In this document: positions 1-5,200 of the stretch, one piece after another
Layout of the letters: each line of letters begins with the position of its first letter
Numbering within the stretch: the first letter of the stretch is position 1
Source: JBLMZW01 sp050259035
GTDB taxonomy: Bacteria; Bacillota; Syntrophomonadia; Syntrophomonadales; DTU052
NCBI GenBank assembly: GCA_050259035.1
Contig: JBLMZW010000116.1
Span: 1 to 15,678, forward strand
DNA: 15,678 bases
Reading direction: 5' to 3'
The notes under the pieces: generated by a model
Told to the model about the DNA's origin: nothing
Databases searched by the model: none
Seen by the model: only the letters and a program-made list of their open reading frames with translations
Made by a program: the position numbers and the translations under genes

Positions 1-121
1 AAGACGACGCTGACGGCCGCGATAACATTCTGTTTGGCTAAGGAAGGGAAAGCGAAAGCAACATCCTATGAGGAAATAGATAAGGCACCGGAAGAAAAAG
101 AAAGAGGAATAACCATCAACA
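1..121 (+). repeat. Terminal direct repeat, left copy (within tuf)
   Basis: Bases 1-121 are identical, base for base, to 15558-15678. Both lie in tuf and encode residues K25 to about N64 of EF-Tu. The length is a plausible k-mer size, so this looks like the overlap left when an assembler closes or breaks a contig inside a duplicated gene. Confidence 0.95.
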
Positions 122-1134
122 CCGCGCACGTGGAATATGAAACTGATAACCGGCACTATGCTCACGTGGACTGCCCGGGACACGCCGACTACATTAAGAA
201 CATGATAACCGGAGCAGCCCAGATGGACGGAGCAATACTGGTGGTATCAGCAGCAGACGGCCCCATGCCGCAGACCCGGGAGCACATCGTCTTGGCGAGA
301 CAGGTAGGCGTGCCGTATATAGTAGTATTCATGAACAAGGTAGATATGGTAGACGACGAAGAACTGTTAGAACTGGTTGAAATGGAAGTAAGAGACCTGT
401 TAAACGAATACGAATTCCCCGGAGATGATATCCCGGTAATCAAGGGATCAGCCCTGAAGGCGATGGAATGTGGCTGTGGAGGCAAGGAATGTCCGAATTG
501 TAAGGCCATAGCAGAATTAATGTCTGCAGTTGACGAATATATACCGCTGCCGCAGAGAGACGTAGACAAGCCATTCCTGATGCCGATAGAAGACGTATTC
601 ACGATAACCGGAAGAGGAACAGTAACAACCGGAAGAGTAGAAAGAGGCCAGGTCAAAGTAGGAGACGAAGTAGAAATCATCGGGATGAGAGAAGCGACCA
701 GGAAGACGGTTTGCACGGGAGTAGAAATGTTCCGGAAACTGTTGGATTATGCACAGGCCGGAGACAATATAGGAACCCTGTTAAGGGGAGTAGACCGCCG
801 GGAAGTGGAGCGGGGAATGGTACTGGCGAAGCCGGGATCGATTAAACCGCACACCGCATTTAAAGCAGAAGTATACGTGTTAACGAAAGAAGAAGGCGGA
901 AGACACACACCGTTTTTCCCGGGCTACAGGCCGCAGTTTTACTTCCGTACCACGGACGTAACAGGGATTATCCAGTTGCCCGAGGGAGTAGAAATGGTAA
1001 TGCCGGGGGACAACATACAGATGGGAATCGAGTTGATAACCCCGATAGCGGTAGAAGAAGGACTCCGGTTCGCAATTCGTGAAGGTGGAAGAACCGTAGG
1101 TGCCGGTGTAGTTACCGGGATCAACCAGGAATAG
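1..1134 (+). CDS. tuf: Elongation factor Tu, 3' portion (lacks first 24 codons)
   Basis: EF-Tu is the GTPase that delivers aminoacyl-tRNA to the ribosomal A site. The frame is open from base 1, which is the lysine codon of the P-loop GHVDHGKT (K25, numbered from the complete 5' end at 15486). Joining the two ends gives a 401-residue protein, the usual family length. Visible G-domain motifs are DCPGH at about 81-85, NKVD at 136-139 and SAL at 174-176, followed by domain 2 (GRGTVTTGRVERG) and domain 3 ending in GAGVVTGINQE. Between the SAL motif and domain 2 is a cysteine-rich insert with C181, C183, C188 and C191 (CxC-x4-CxxC), a possible metal knuckle. Codon choice is unusual for a highly expressed gene: 14 of 27 Ile codons are ATA. 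The missing 5' end reflects the window boundary; there is no sign of decay. Confidence 0.97.
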   Translation, partial: KTTLTAAITFCLAKEGKAKATSYEEIDKAPEEKERGITINTAHVEYETDNRHYAHVDCPGHADYIKNMITGAAQMDGAILVVSAADGPMPQTREHIVLARQVGVPYIVVFMNKVDMVDDEELLELVEMEVRDLLNEYEFPGDDIPVIKGSALKAMECGCGGKECPNCKAIAELMSAVDEYIPLPQRDVDKPFLMPIEDVFTITGRGTVTTGRVERGQVKVGDEVEIIGMREATRKTVCTGVEMFRKLLDYAQAGDNIGTLLRGVDRREVERGMVLAKPGSIKPHTAFKAEVYVLTKEEGGRHTPFFPGYRPQFYFRTTDVTGIIQLPEGVEMVMPGDNIQMGIELITPIAVEEGLRFAIREGGRTVGAGVVTGINQE

Positions 1135-1177
1135 ATATAAACCGTAATGTTAGAAATGCCATGAATTAGCCATGATT

Positions 1178-1219
1178 AAATGGCAGGGGGCCATGAATTT
1201 ATTAAAACCCCTGTCATTT
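1178..1219 (+). terminator. Hairpin after tuf, probable weak terminator
   Basis: The arms at 1178-1189 (AAATGGCAGGGG) and 1208-1219 (CCCCTGTCATTT) pair over 12 bp with one G-U wobble, around an 18-base AT-rich loop. Only a short, interrupted T-tract follows, so termination may be partial. It sits 43 bases after the tuf stop and just before the rpmG promoter, the right place to separate the two transcripts. A 10-base direct repeat, GCCATGAATT, occurs at 1158-1167 and 1190-1199. Confidence 0.55.
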
Positions 1220-1223
1220 CATG

Positions 1224-1253
1224 TTGACACCTTTATTTTGCTTATGATACAGT
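1224..1253 (+). promoter_or_regulatory. Candidate sigma-A promoter for rpmG-secE-nusG-rplK-rplA
   Basis: A consensus -35 TTGACA lies at 1224-1229. An 18-base spacer leads to TACAGT at 1248-1253, which is preceded by TG at 1245-1246 and so forms an extended -10 (TGATACAGT). The alternative TATGAT at 1243-1248 would leave only 13 bases of spacer. Transcription would begin near 1260, about 30 bases before rpmG. Confidence 0.6.
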
Positions 1254-1288
1254 AGAGTTTGCGATTGCCTGAATTAGGAGGTTTCACC

Positions 1289-1438
1289 ATGAGGGTAGCA
1301 GTAACCTTAGCGTGTACTCAGTGTAAACAAAGGAATTATATGACCACTAAGGACAAGAGAAAACATCCTGAAAAAATGGAACTCAGGAAATACTGCCGAT
1401 TTTGTAACACGCACACTCCTCATAAAGAGGGAAAGTAA
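1289..1438 (+). CDS. rpmG: 50S ribosomal protein L33 (zinc-ribbon form)
   Basis: This 49-residue protein of the large subunit binds 23S rRNA near the E site. It begins MRVAVTLACTQC and ends THTPHKEGK. The four cysteines C9, C12, C36 and C39 form the CxxC...CxxC zinc ribbon of the C+ type of L33, which binds zinc; the alternative C- paralogues lack these residues. The ATG at 1289 follows TAGGAGGTTT with good spacing. It is the first gene after the 1224 promoter. The position just before secE and nusG is the common Firmicutes order. Confidence 0.95.
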   Translation: MRVAVTLACTQCKQRNYMTTKDKRKHPEKMELRKYCRFCNTHTPHKEGK

Positions 1439-1461
1439 CCTGATAAGGTTGTGAGTTAAAG

Positions 1462-1707
1462 GTGGCAAAAAACGCACCTGCGAAGAAAAGTGAACAAATA
1501 GACTGGAAACTACGCTGGCAGAAAACCAAGGACTATTTTAGTGCTATATACTACGAGATTAAAAAGGTCAACTGGCCAAGTCGGAAAGCTACTGCTATAT
1601 ATACAGGGGTAGTGTTGATTTCCGTAGCCATTGTATGTCTTTTAATCTGGGGTTTTGATTCCATTTTTGATTTTCTGCTCAAAGCACTATTTAAGGCGTT
1701 TGCCTAG
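1462..1707 (+). CDS. secE: Preprotein translocase subunit SecE
   Basis: SecE is the small essential membrane subunit that clamps SecY in the SecYEG protein-conducting channel. The 81-residue product has a charged N-terminal region and an amphipathic segment with the family motif EIKKVNWPSRK at about 33-43. One transmembrane helix follows at roughly 47-70 (GVVLISVAIVCLLIWGF). This is the single-span form typical of Gram-positive bacteria; E. coli SecE has three spans. The start is GTG and no strong Shine-Dalgarno is at ideal spacing (AAGG lies about 15 bases upstream), so the start is likely but not certain. The gap to nusG is only 2 bases, which suggests translational coupling. Confidence 0.93.
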   Translation: MAKNAPAKKSEQIDWKLRWQKTKDYFSAIYYEIKKVNWPSRKATAIYTGVVLISVAIVCLLIWGFDSIFDFLLKALFKAFA

Positions 1708-1709
1708 GG

Positions 1710-2330
1710 GTGGTTAATATCGTTTCTTCAGATGAAATGATCAATGAATTAAATGAAACGGTGGAAGAGGGTCTGCATTCGGATCTTATGCCTGATATGC
1801 AGAACACTGACCGTAGGTGGTATGTTGTTCATACCTATTCAGGATATGAGAACAAGGTCAAGGCTAACCTGGAAAAACGGGTTGAATCCATGAACATGGA
1901 AGGCCACATTTTTAATGTTATTATTCCTGAAGAGGATGAAGTTGAATACAAGGGCGGTCAGAAAAAGATAACCAAACGCCGTATATTTCCCGGTTATGTT
2001 ATGGTAGATATGGTTATGTCTGACGATTCCTGGATGACTGTTCGCCATACCCCCGGGATTATTGGGTTTGTTGGCAGTGGAACCAAACCTATTCCCCTTC
2101 AGCAGGAAGAAGTCGAGAGAATTCTTCGGCATATGGGGCTAATGGGAGGCAAACCAAAGATCGACGTTCAGGTTGGACAATATGTCAGGGTTAAGAACGG
2201 TCCGTTTGAAAACTTCGAGGGAGTAGTCAAAGAGGTATCGCCTGACCGGGGCAAAGTAAGAGTTAATATATCCATGTTTGGCAGGGAAACTCCGATCGAA
2301 CTGGATTATGAGCAAATAGAAAAACTATAA
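1710..2330 (+). CDS. nusG: Transcription termination/antitermination protein NusG
   Basis: NusG binds the clamp of RNA polymerase, modulates pausing and Rho action, and can link to ribosomal S10. The NGN domain begins at RRWYVVHTYSGYENKVK, includes FPGYVMVDM, and is followed by a C-terminal KOW domain (VGQYVRVKNGPFENFEGVV to the end). The frame opens at GTG 1710 and gives 206 residues, about 30 more than the usual NusG. The extra residues are an acidic N-terminal stretch before the NGN domain. In-frame ATGs at 1737, 1788 and 1797 are alternatives; none has a clearly better Shine-Dalgarno, although GAAGAGGG lies about 17 bases before 1788. The identity is secure and the exact start is not. Confidence 0.95.
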   Translation: MVNIVSSDEMINELNETVEEGLHSDLMPDMQNTDRRWYVVHTYSGYENKVKANLEKRVESMNMEGHIFNVIIPEEDEVEYKGGQKKITKRRIFPGYVMVDMVMSDDSWMTVRHTPGIIGFVGSGTKPIPLQQEEVERILRHMGLMGGKPKIDVQVGQYVRVKNGPFENFEGVVKEVSPDRGKVRVNISMFGRETPIELDYEQIEKL

Positions 2331-2344
2331 GGAGGTGTACACAG

Positions 2345-2770
2345 TTGGCTAAGAAAGTAATGGGCATGGTTAAGTTGCATATCCCGGCCGGTAAAGCAAC
2401 CCCAGCTCCGCCGGTAGGACCAGCTCTTGGACAGTACGGGGTAAATATTATGGCTTTCTGTAAAGACTATAACTCTAGAACTGCCAACCAGGCCGGCTAC
2501 ATAGTGCCGGTTGAGATAACTGTCTATGAAGATCGCTCATTTACCTTCGCATTAAAGACTCCTCCGGCTTCCGATTTGTTGAAAAAAGCAGCCGGCGTGG
2601 ATAAGGGGTCAGGTGTTCCCAACCTTACCAAAGCGGGTAAAGTAACCAGGGCGAAGGTTAAGGAAATAGCGGAGACCAAGATGCAGGATCTTAACGCCTT
2701 GGATGTCGAAGCGGCCATGAGAATGGTTGAAGGCACAGCCAGAAGTATGGGCATTGAAATTACTGAATAA
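2345..2770 (+). CDS. rplK: 50S ribosomal protein L11
   Basis: L11 forms the base of the L7/L12 stalk with 23S rRNA helices 43-44, part of the GTPase-associated centre, and is the thiostrepton-binding neighbourhood. The 141-residue length is canonical. The N-terminal domain carries the conserved proline-rich helix segment PAGKATPAPPVGPALGQYG, and the C-terminal RNA-binding domain includes LNALDVEAAMRMVEGTARSMG. The start is TTG at 2345, supported by a near-perfect AAGGAGGTG at 2329-2337 that overlaps the nusG stop region, so nusG and rplK are tightly linked. L1 follows after a 67-base regulatory gap. Confidence 0.97.
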   Translation: MAKKVMGMVKLHIPAGKATPAPPVGPALGQYGVNIMAFCKDYNSRTANQAGYIVPVEITVYEDRSFTFALKTPPASDLLKKAAGVDKGSGVPNLTKAGKVTRAKVKEIAETKMQDLNALDVEAAMRMVEGTARSMGIEITE

Positions 2771-2795
2771 GTAAAGTTAAACGTTTGTTAAAAAA

Positions 2796-2823
2796 GTGGG
2801 AGGATGAAAATCCGCATTACCAC
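2796..2823 (+). promoter_or_regulatory. L1-binding leader (23S rRNA mimic) before rplA
   Basis: GTGG at 2796-2799 pairs with CCAC at 2820-2823, and GGAT at 2802-2805 pairs with ATCC at 2809-2812 across a GAAA loop, leaving an asymmetric internal loop. The 5' strand GTGGGAGG and the 3' strand ATTACCAC closely resemble the L1-binding strands of 23S rRNA helices 76-77 (GGUGGGAGG and AAUACCACC). The hairpin ends exactly where the rplA Shine-Dalgarno AAGGAGG (2824-2830) begins, so bound L1 could block initiation. L1 autoregulation through such mimics is well known; activity here is inferred. Confidence 0.75.
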
Positions 2824-2837
2824 AAGGAGGTACAATT

Positions 2838-3536
2838 ATGAAAATGGGCAAAAACTATACCGATGCTGTTCAGAAGATTGATAAGAACAAGCTTTATGAA
2901 ACCACTGAGGCACTGGCAACGGTAAAGGATTTATCAAAAGCTAAATTCGATGAGACCGTAGAGGTTTCAGTTAAACTTGGCGTAGATCCACGACATGCCG
3001 ATCAGCAGGTAAGAGGCACTGTTAGCTTGCCGCACGGTACAGGTAAAACCCGCAGGGTTCTGGTTTTCGCCAAGGGGGATAAAGTCAGAGAAGCGGAGGA
3101 AAACGGCGCGGACTTCGTTGGTGCCGAAGACATGGCCGAAAAAATACAGGGTGGTTGGACCGACTTTGACGTGGCGGTAGCGACACCGGATATGATGTCG
3201 GTAGTTGGAAAACTGGGTAAAATTCTGGGTCCCAGAGGCCTCATGCCTAATCCCAAATCCGGTACCGTAACGTTTGATATAGCCCGTACTATTAAGGAAT
3301 TGAAAGCCGGTAGAATTGAATACAGGGTTGATAAAACTTCCATTGTACATGCTCCTATCGGCAAGGTGTCTTTTGATACTGAAAAACTACAAGAGAATTT
3401 TAATGTTTTTCTTGACGCTTTAATCAAAGCGAAACCGGCGGCAGCCAAGGGGCAATATCTGAAATCAGTCAGTGTTTGTTCTACCATGGGCCCCGGTGTT
3501 AGAATTAACCCGATTACAGTGGCACAAAGCCGTTAA
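2838..3536 (+). CDS. rplA: 50S ribosomal protein L1
   Basis: L1 binds 23S rRNA to form the mobile L1 stalk that helps move deacylated tRNA out of the E site. In many bacteria it also represses its own mRNA. The 232-residue length is normal. Recognisable stretches are KFDETVEVSVKLGVDPRHADQ and VRGTVSLPHGTGKTRRVLVF in domain I, GKLGKILGPRGLMPNPKSGT in domain II, and the C-terminal SVSVCSTMGPGVRIN. The ATG at 2838 is preceded by AAGGAGG with 7-base spacing, directly after the L1-site hairpin. A second in-frame ATG two codons on is less well placed. Confidence 0.97.
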   Translation: MKMGKNYTDAVQKIDKNKLYETTEALATVKDLSKAKFDETVEVSVKLGVDPRHADQQVRGTVSLPHGTGKTRRVLVFAKGDKVREAEENGADFVGAEDMAEKIQGGWTDFDVAVATPDMMSVVGKLGKILGPRGLMPNPKSGTVTFDIARTIKELKAGRIEYRVDKTSIVHAPIGKVSFDTEKLQENFNVFLDALIKAKPAAAKGQYLKSVSVCSTMGPGVRINPITVAQSR

Positions 3537-3557
3537 AATATTAAATAAAAACATGGC

Positions 3558-3658
3558 TGTAGACAGCGGGTGGTCGTGACCTTAATATCCCGCCGAGGTC
3601 GATGAATGGGTGTAAAGAATACCCCTGCTGTCGATTTTGGCTGCAGGGGTTTAGTTTT
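3558..3658 (+). promoter_or_regulatory. L10 leader attenuator for rplJ-rplL
   Basis: This matches the Firmicutes L10 leader architecture. GCGGG (3566-3570) pairs with CCCGC (3589-3593) around an inner GGTC/GACC hairpin (3572-3581), followed by the characteristic GCCGAGG. An intrinsic terminator follows: CCCCTGC (3622-3628) with GCAGGGG (3643-3649), then TTTAGTTTT. GACAGC at 3562-3567 is complementary to GCTGTC at 3627-3632, which overlaps the left terminator arm, so antiterminator and terminator exclude each other. In B. subtilis the L10-L12 complex is known to trigger termination at such a leader; the same logic is inferred here. Confidence 0.85.
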
Positions 3659-3685
3659 ATAAACGGTCAAGGAGGTGAAAATGAA

Positions 3686-4210
3686 TTGTCCGGATTAGAA
3701 GATAAAAAAGCAGCTGTTAAAGATCTAAATGAAAAGTTCAGTAATGCTAATATGGTTGTTCTAACTGACTACCGGGGGCTTAACGTAAGTGAGATAAGCG
3801 AGCTTCGGGGAAAGCTTAGGGAAAGCGGCTGTGAAATGAGGGTTATAAAAAATACCCTTACCCGGTTGGCTGTTAAAGAAACTAGTTTTGAAGAACTACT
3901 GCCTTTCCTTGAAGGACCAAATGCCGCAGTATTTTGTGCCGAGGAAATCGTTCAACCGGCAAAAACACTCTTTGATTTTGCCCGCACTCACAAAAACCTT
4001 GAGATACGGGTAGGCGTGCTCGAAGGTAAAGTATTAAAACCTGAAGAAGTTAAAACTTTATCAACTTTACCTCCAAAGGAAGTACTGGTGGCTCAGGTCA
4101 TTGGAGGAATTCAAGCACCCCTGTATGGTTTGGTTTACGTGTTGCAGGCTAACATCACTGGATTGGCCAGGGTTCTGGAAGGTATTCGTAAACAAAAAGA
4201 GGCATCGTAA
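3686..4210 (+). CDS. rplJ: 50S ribosomal protein L10
   Basis: L10 anchors L7/L12 dimers to the ribosomal stalk and recruits translation GTPases. The best start is TTG at 3686, with AAGGAGGTG at 3669-3677 and about 8 bases of spacing, giving 174 residues, the normal length. The protein begins SGLEDKKAAVKDLNEKF. It contains the family core NMVVLTDYRGLNVSEISELR and the RNA-binding region IKNTLTRLAV, then a C-terminal helix ending LARVLEGIRKQKE that binds L12 dimers. The frame remains open upstream to an ATG at 3602, but that region is the structured L10 leader and is not protein-like. Confidence 0.95.
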   Translation: MSGLEDKKAAVKDLNEKFSNANMVVLTDYRGLNVSEISELRGKLRESGCEMRVIKNTLTRLAVKETSFEELLPFLEGPNAAVFCAEEIVQPAKTLFDFARTHKNLEIRVGVLEGKVLKPEEVKTLSTLPPKEVLVAQVIGGIQAPLYGLVYVLQANITGLARVLEGIRKQKEAS

Positions 4211-4254
4211 AGAGCCGACAAATATTAGAATTATTTTTAGGAGGTATTAGTTAA

Positions 4255-4629
4255 ATGAGTAAAGTTCAAGAGATTATTGATCTGGTTAAAAATCTTACCG
4301 TTATCGAACTGGCTGAATTGGTAAAAGCTTTAGAAGAAGAATTTGGTGTCAGTGCTGCGGCACCGGTTGCTGTAGCCGCTGCTCCTGCTGCTGCGCCGGC
4401 AGAAGCTGTTGAAGAACAGACTGAGTTTGACGTAATCATTGCTGCTGTAGGCGACAAGAAGGTTAACGTTATCAAGGTTGTAAGGGAATTAACCAGTCTG
4501 GGACTGAAGGAAGCCAAGGACCTGGTAGACTCTGCTCCAGCAGCTGTTAAGGAAAAGGTCAACAAACAAGAGGCCGAAGAAGCCAAAGCCAAGTTGGAAG
4601 AAGCCGGAGCAACCATACAAATCAAATAG
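4255..4629 (+). CDS. rplL: 50S ribosomal protein L7/L12
   Basis: L7/L12 is the multi-copy stalk protein that stimulates GTP hydrolysis by EF-Tu, EF-G and IF2. The 124 residues have the standard three parts. The N-terminal dimerisation helices contain LVKNLTVIELAELVKALEEEF. An Ala/Pro-rich hinge lies at about 34-50. The globular C-terminal domain contains EFDVIIAAVGDKKVNVIKVVR and GLKEAKDLVDSAP. The ATG at 4255 follows TTTAGGAGGT with 8-9 bases of spacing. It is co-transcribed with rplJ and is followed 25 bases later by a strong terminator. Confidence 0.98.
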   Translation: MSKVQEIIDLVKNLTVIELAELVKALEEEFGVSAAAPVAVAAAPAAAPAEAVEEQTEFDVIIAAVGDKKVNVIKVVRELTSLGLKEAKDLVDSAPAAVKEKVNKQEAEEAKAKLEEAGATIQIK

Positions 4630-4654
4630 ACATACAAAGGAAAAAGCTATACCT

Positions 4655-4679
4655 AAAAGAGCACTTCGGTGCTCTTTTT
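4655..4679 (+). terminator. Intrinsic terminator after rplL
   Basis: AAAAGAGCAC (4655-4664) and GTGCTCTTTT (4669-4678) form a 10-bp perfect stem capped by the very stable TTCG tetraloop and followed by a T run. This is a textbook Rho-independent terminator. Read-through would be needed for rplL transcripts to reach rpoB, so it should reduce rpoBC expression relative to rplJL. Confidence 0.92.
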
Positions 4680-4780
4680 ACTTTTCTCATTACATCCTTG
4701 CCATATTTATAACAAGGGCTGAGGAAAAAAGTACTGCCAGGCACGGTATTAAAGGAATTGATTTGGCCGCGCCTTCCTGA
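4679..4780. repeat. Tandem repeat unit 1 of 3 (102 bp)
   Basis: The first of three head-to-tail units with an exact 102-base period, measured from TACTTTTCTC at 4679, 4781 and 4883. This unit begins inside the T-tract of the rplL terminator, so the left outer palindrome arm present in the later copies is missing or has been replaced by the terminator. The inner arms are present: CCTTG and CAAGG around CCATATTTATAA. The right outer arm is GCCAGGCACGG (4736-4746). Confidence 0.93.
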
Positions 4781-4848
4781 TACTTTTCTCATTACATCCT
4801 TACCATATTTATAGCAGGGGCTGCGGACAAAAGTATTGGAAGGCGCGG
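4767..4848. repeat. 82-bp near-perfect palindrome (repeat unit 2)
   Basis: CCGCGCCTTCC (4767-4777) is the exact reverse complement of GGAAGGCGCGG (4838-4848). Inside it, TACTTTT (4781-4787) matches AAAAGTA (4829-4835), and CCTT (4798-4801 region) can pair with AGGG near 4817-4820. The centre is CCATATTTATAG. As RNA or single-stranded DNA this would form a long hairpin. A 20-base linker, GATTAAGGGAACTGATTTGG, separates it from unit 3. No open frame, transposase or target-site duplication is visible. Confidence 0.9.
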
Positions 4849-4868
4849 GATTAAGGGAACTGATTTGG

Positions 4869-4950
4869 CCGCGTCTTCCTGATACTTTTCTCATTACATC
4901 CTTGCCATATTTATAACAAGGGCTGAGGAAAAAAGTACTGCCAGACACGG
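4869..4950. repeat. 82-bp imperfect palindrome (repeat unit 3)
   Basis: The left arm CCGCGTCTTCC (4869-4879) pairs at 8 of 11 positions with the right arm GCCAGACACGG (4940-4950). The inner TACTTTT/AAAAGTA and CCTTG/CAAGG arms are intact. The core is almost identical to unit 1 and more distant from unit 2. A degenerate copy of the 20-base linker follows at about 4951-4970, and then the repeat ends. Confidence 0.9.
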
Positions 4951-4984
4951 GTTTAAGGGAACTGATTAGGCGGTGCATGGCTTG

Positions 4985-5010
4985 TAGTTTAAAATAAAAA
5001 AAATAAACTA
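4985..5010. repeat. AT-rich inverted repeat
   Basis: TAGTTTA (4985-4991) and TAAACTA (5004-5010) are perfect inverted 7-mers around a 12-base A-rich loop, just after the palindrome array. It may be a weak hairpin or simply A/T-rich upstream promoter DNA. No function can be assigned. Confidence 0.5.
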
Positions 5011-5012
5011 AT

Positions 5013-5049
5013 GGGAATATTATCCTGAATAAAAATTAATAATATTCTT
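5013..5049. promoter_or_regulatory. Dyad abutting the rpoB promoter -35
   Basis: GAATATTAT (5015-5023) is the perfect inverse of ATAATATTC (5039-5047), extendable by two G-T pairs, with a 15-base centre. The right arm touches the -35 TTGACT at 5048. It could be an operator, an UP-element-like AT-rich stretch, or a hairpin in read-through RNA. The symmetry is visible; any regulator is unknown. Confidence 0.45.
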
Positions 5050-5076
5050 GACTGTTAAAAAGCAGTATGATAACAT
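5048..5076 (+). promoter_or_regulatory. Candidate promoter for rpoB-rpoC
   Basis: TTGACT at 5048-5053, a 17-base spacer and TAACAT at 5071-5076, preceded by TG at 5068-5069 (extended -10 TGATAACAT). AT-rich DNA lies upstream. Transcription would begin near 5083 and give a leader of about 150 bases. It would supply rpoBC transcription independently of the terminated rplJL message. Confidence 0.55.
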
Positions 5077-5102
5077 TAACAATTGCTATTCGTGAAAACC
5101 AT

Positions 5103-5145
5103 TAATAGCCTACAAGTAATAAACAATGGAACTATGTAGGTATTA
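5103..5145 (+). promoter_or_regulatory. rpoB leader hairpin
   Basis: CCTACA (5109-5114) pairs with TGTAGG (5135-5140). The stem extends by TAATA/TATTA across a single bulged G, giving about 11 pairs in all, with a 20-base loop. It lies in the predicted untranslated leader of rpoB. Bases 5118-5127 in the loop can alternatively pair at 9 of 10 positions with 5145-5154, so two partly exclusive folds are possible. The region is A/T-rich and some pairing could be chance. Confidence 0.5.
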
Positions 5146-5162
5146 TTGGTTATTCGGGTTTT

Positions 5163-5200
5163 AAAGTGAGGTCCTGTTAGAGCCTCGCTTTTCACTCTTT
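5163..5200 (+). terminator. Terminator-like hairpin before rpoB (possible attenuator)
   Basis: AAAGTGAGG (5163-5171) pairs with CCTCGCTTT (5183-5191) over 9 bp with one G-U wobble, around an 11-base loop. It is followed by TTTCACTCTTTT. It lies between the predicted rpoB start site and the rpoB Shine-Dalgarno, the position expected for an attenuator that sets RNA polymerase level. The T-tract is interrupted, so termination may be partial. Confidence 0.6.

Noticed and set aside
189..716. Long antisense frame opposite tuf
   Set aside because: It is a shadow of tuf codon bias with no family resemblance. Similar antisense frames opposite rplA, rpoB and rpoC were rejected for the same reason.
3602..3685. 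Upstream ATG start for rplJ
   Set aside because: These codons fall in the L10 attenuator leader and give a sequence unlike any L10 N-terminus. TTG 3686 has a strong, well-spaced Shine-Dalgarno and gives the normal length.
4679..4970. CRISPR array
   Set aside because: The whole 102-bp unit repeats with no unique spacers, there are only three units, and no cas genes are present.
4622..4978. A 118-codon minus-strand frame with a 34-residue repeat (containing CYKYGKDVMRK)
   Set aside because: It stays open only because the DNA repeat period, 102, is a multiple of three. It has no Shine-Dalgarno, overlaps the rplL terminator and 3' end in antisense, and lies in palindromic non-coding repeats.
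5104..5154. H-type pseudoknot in the rpoB leader
   Set aside because: The two helices leave no linker to span the grooves, so they cannot form fully together. They are better read as alternative folds, possibly by chance in A/T-rich sequence.
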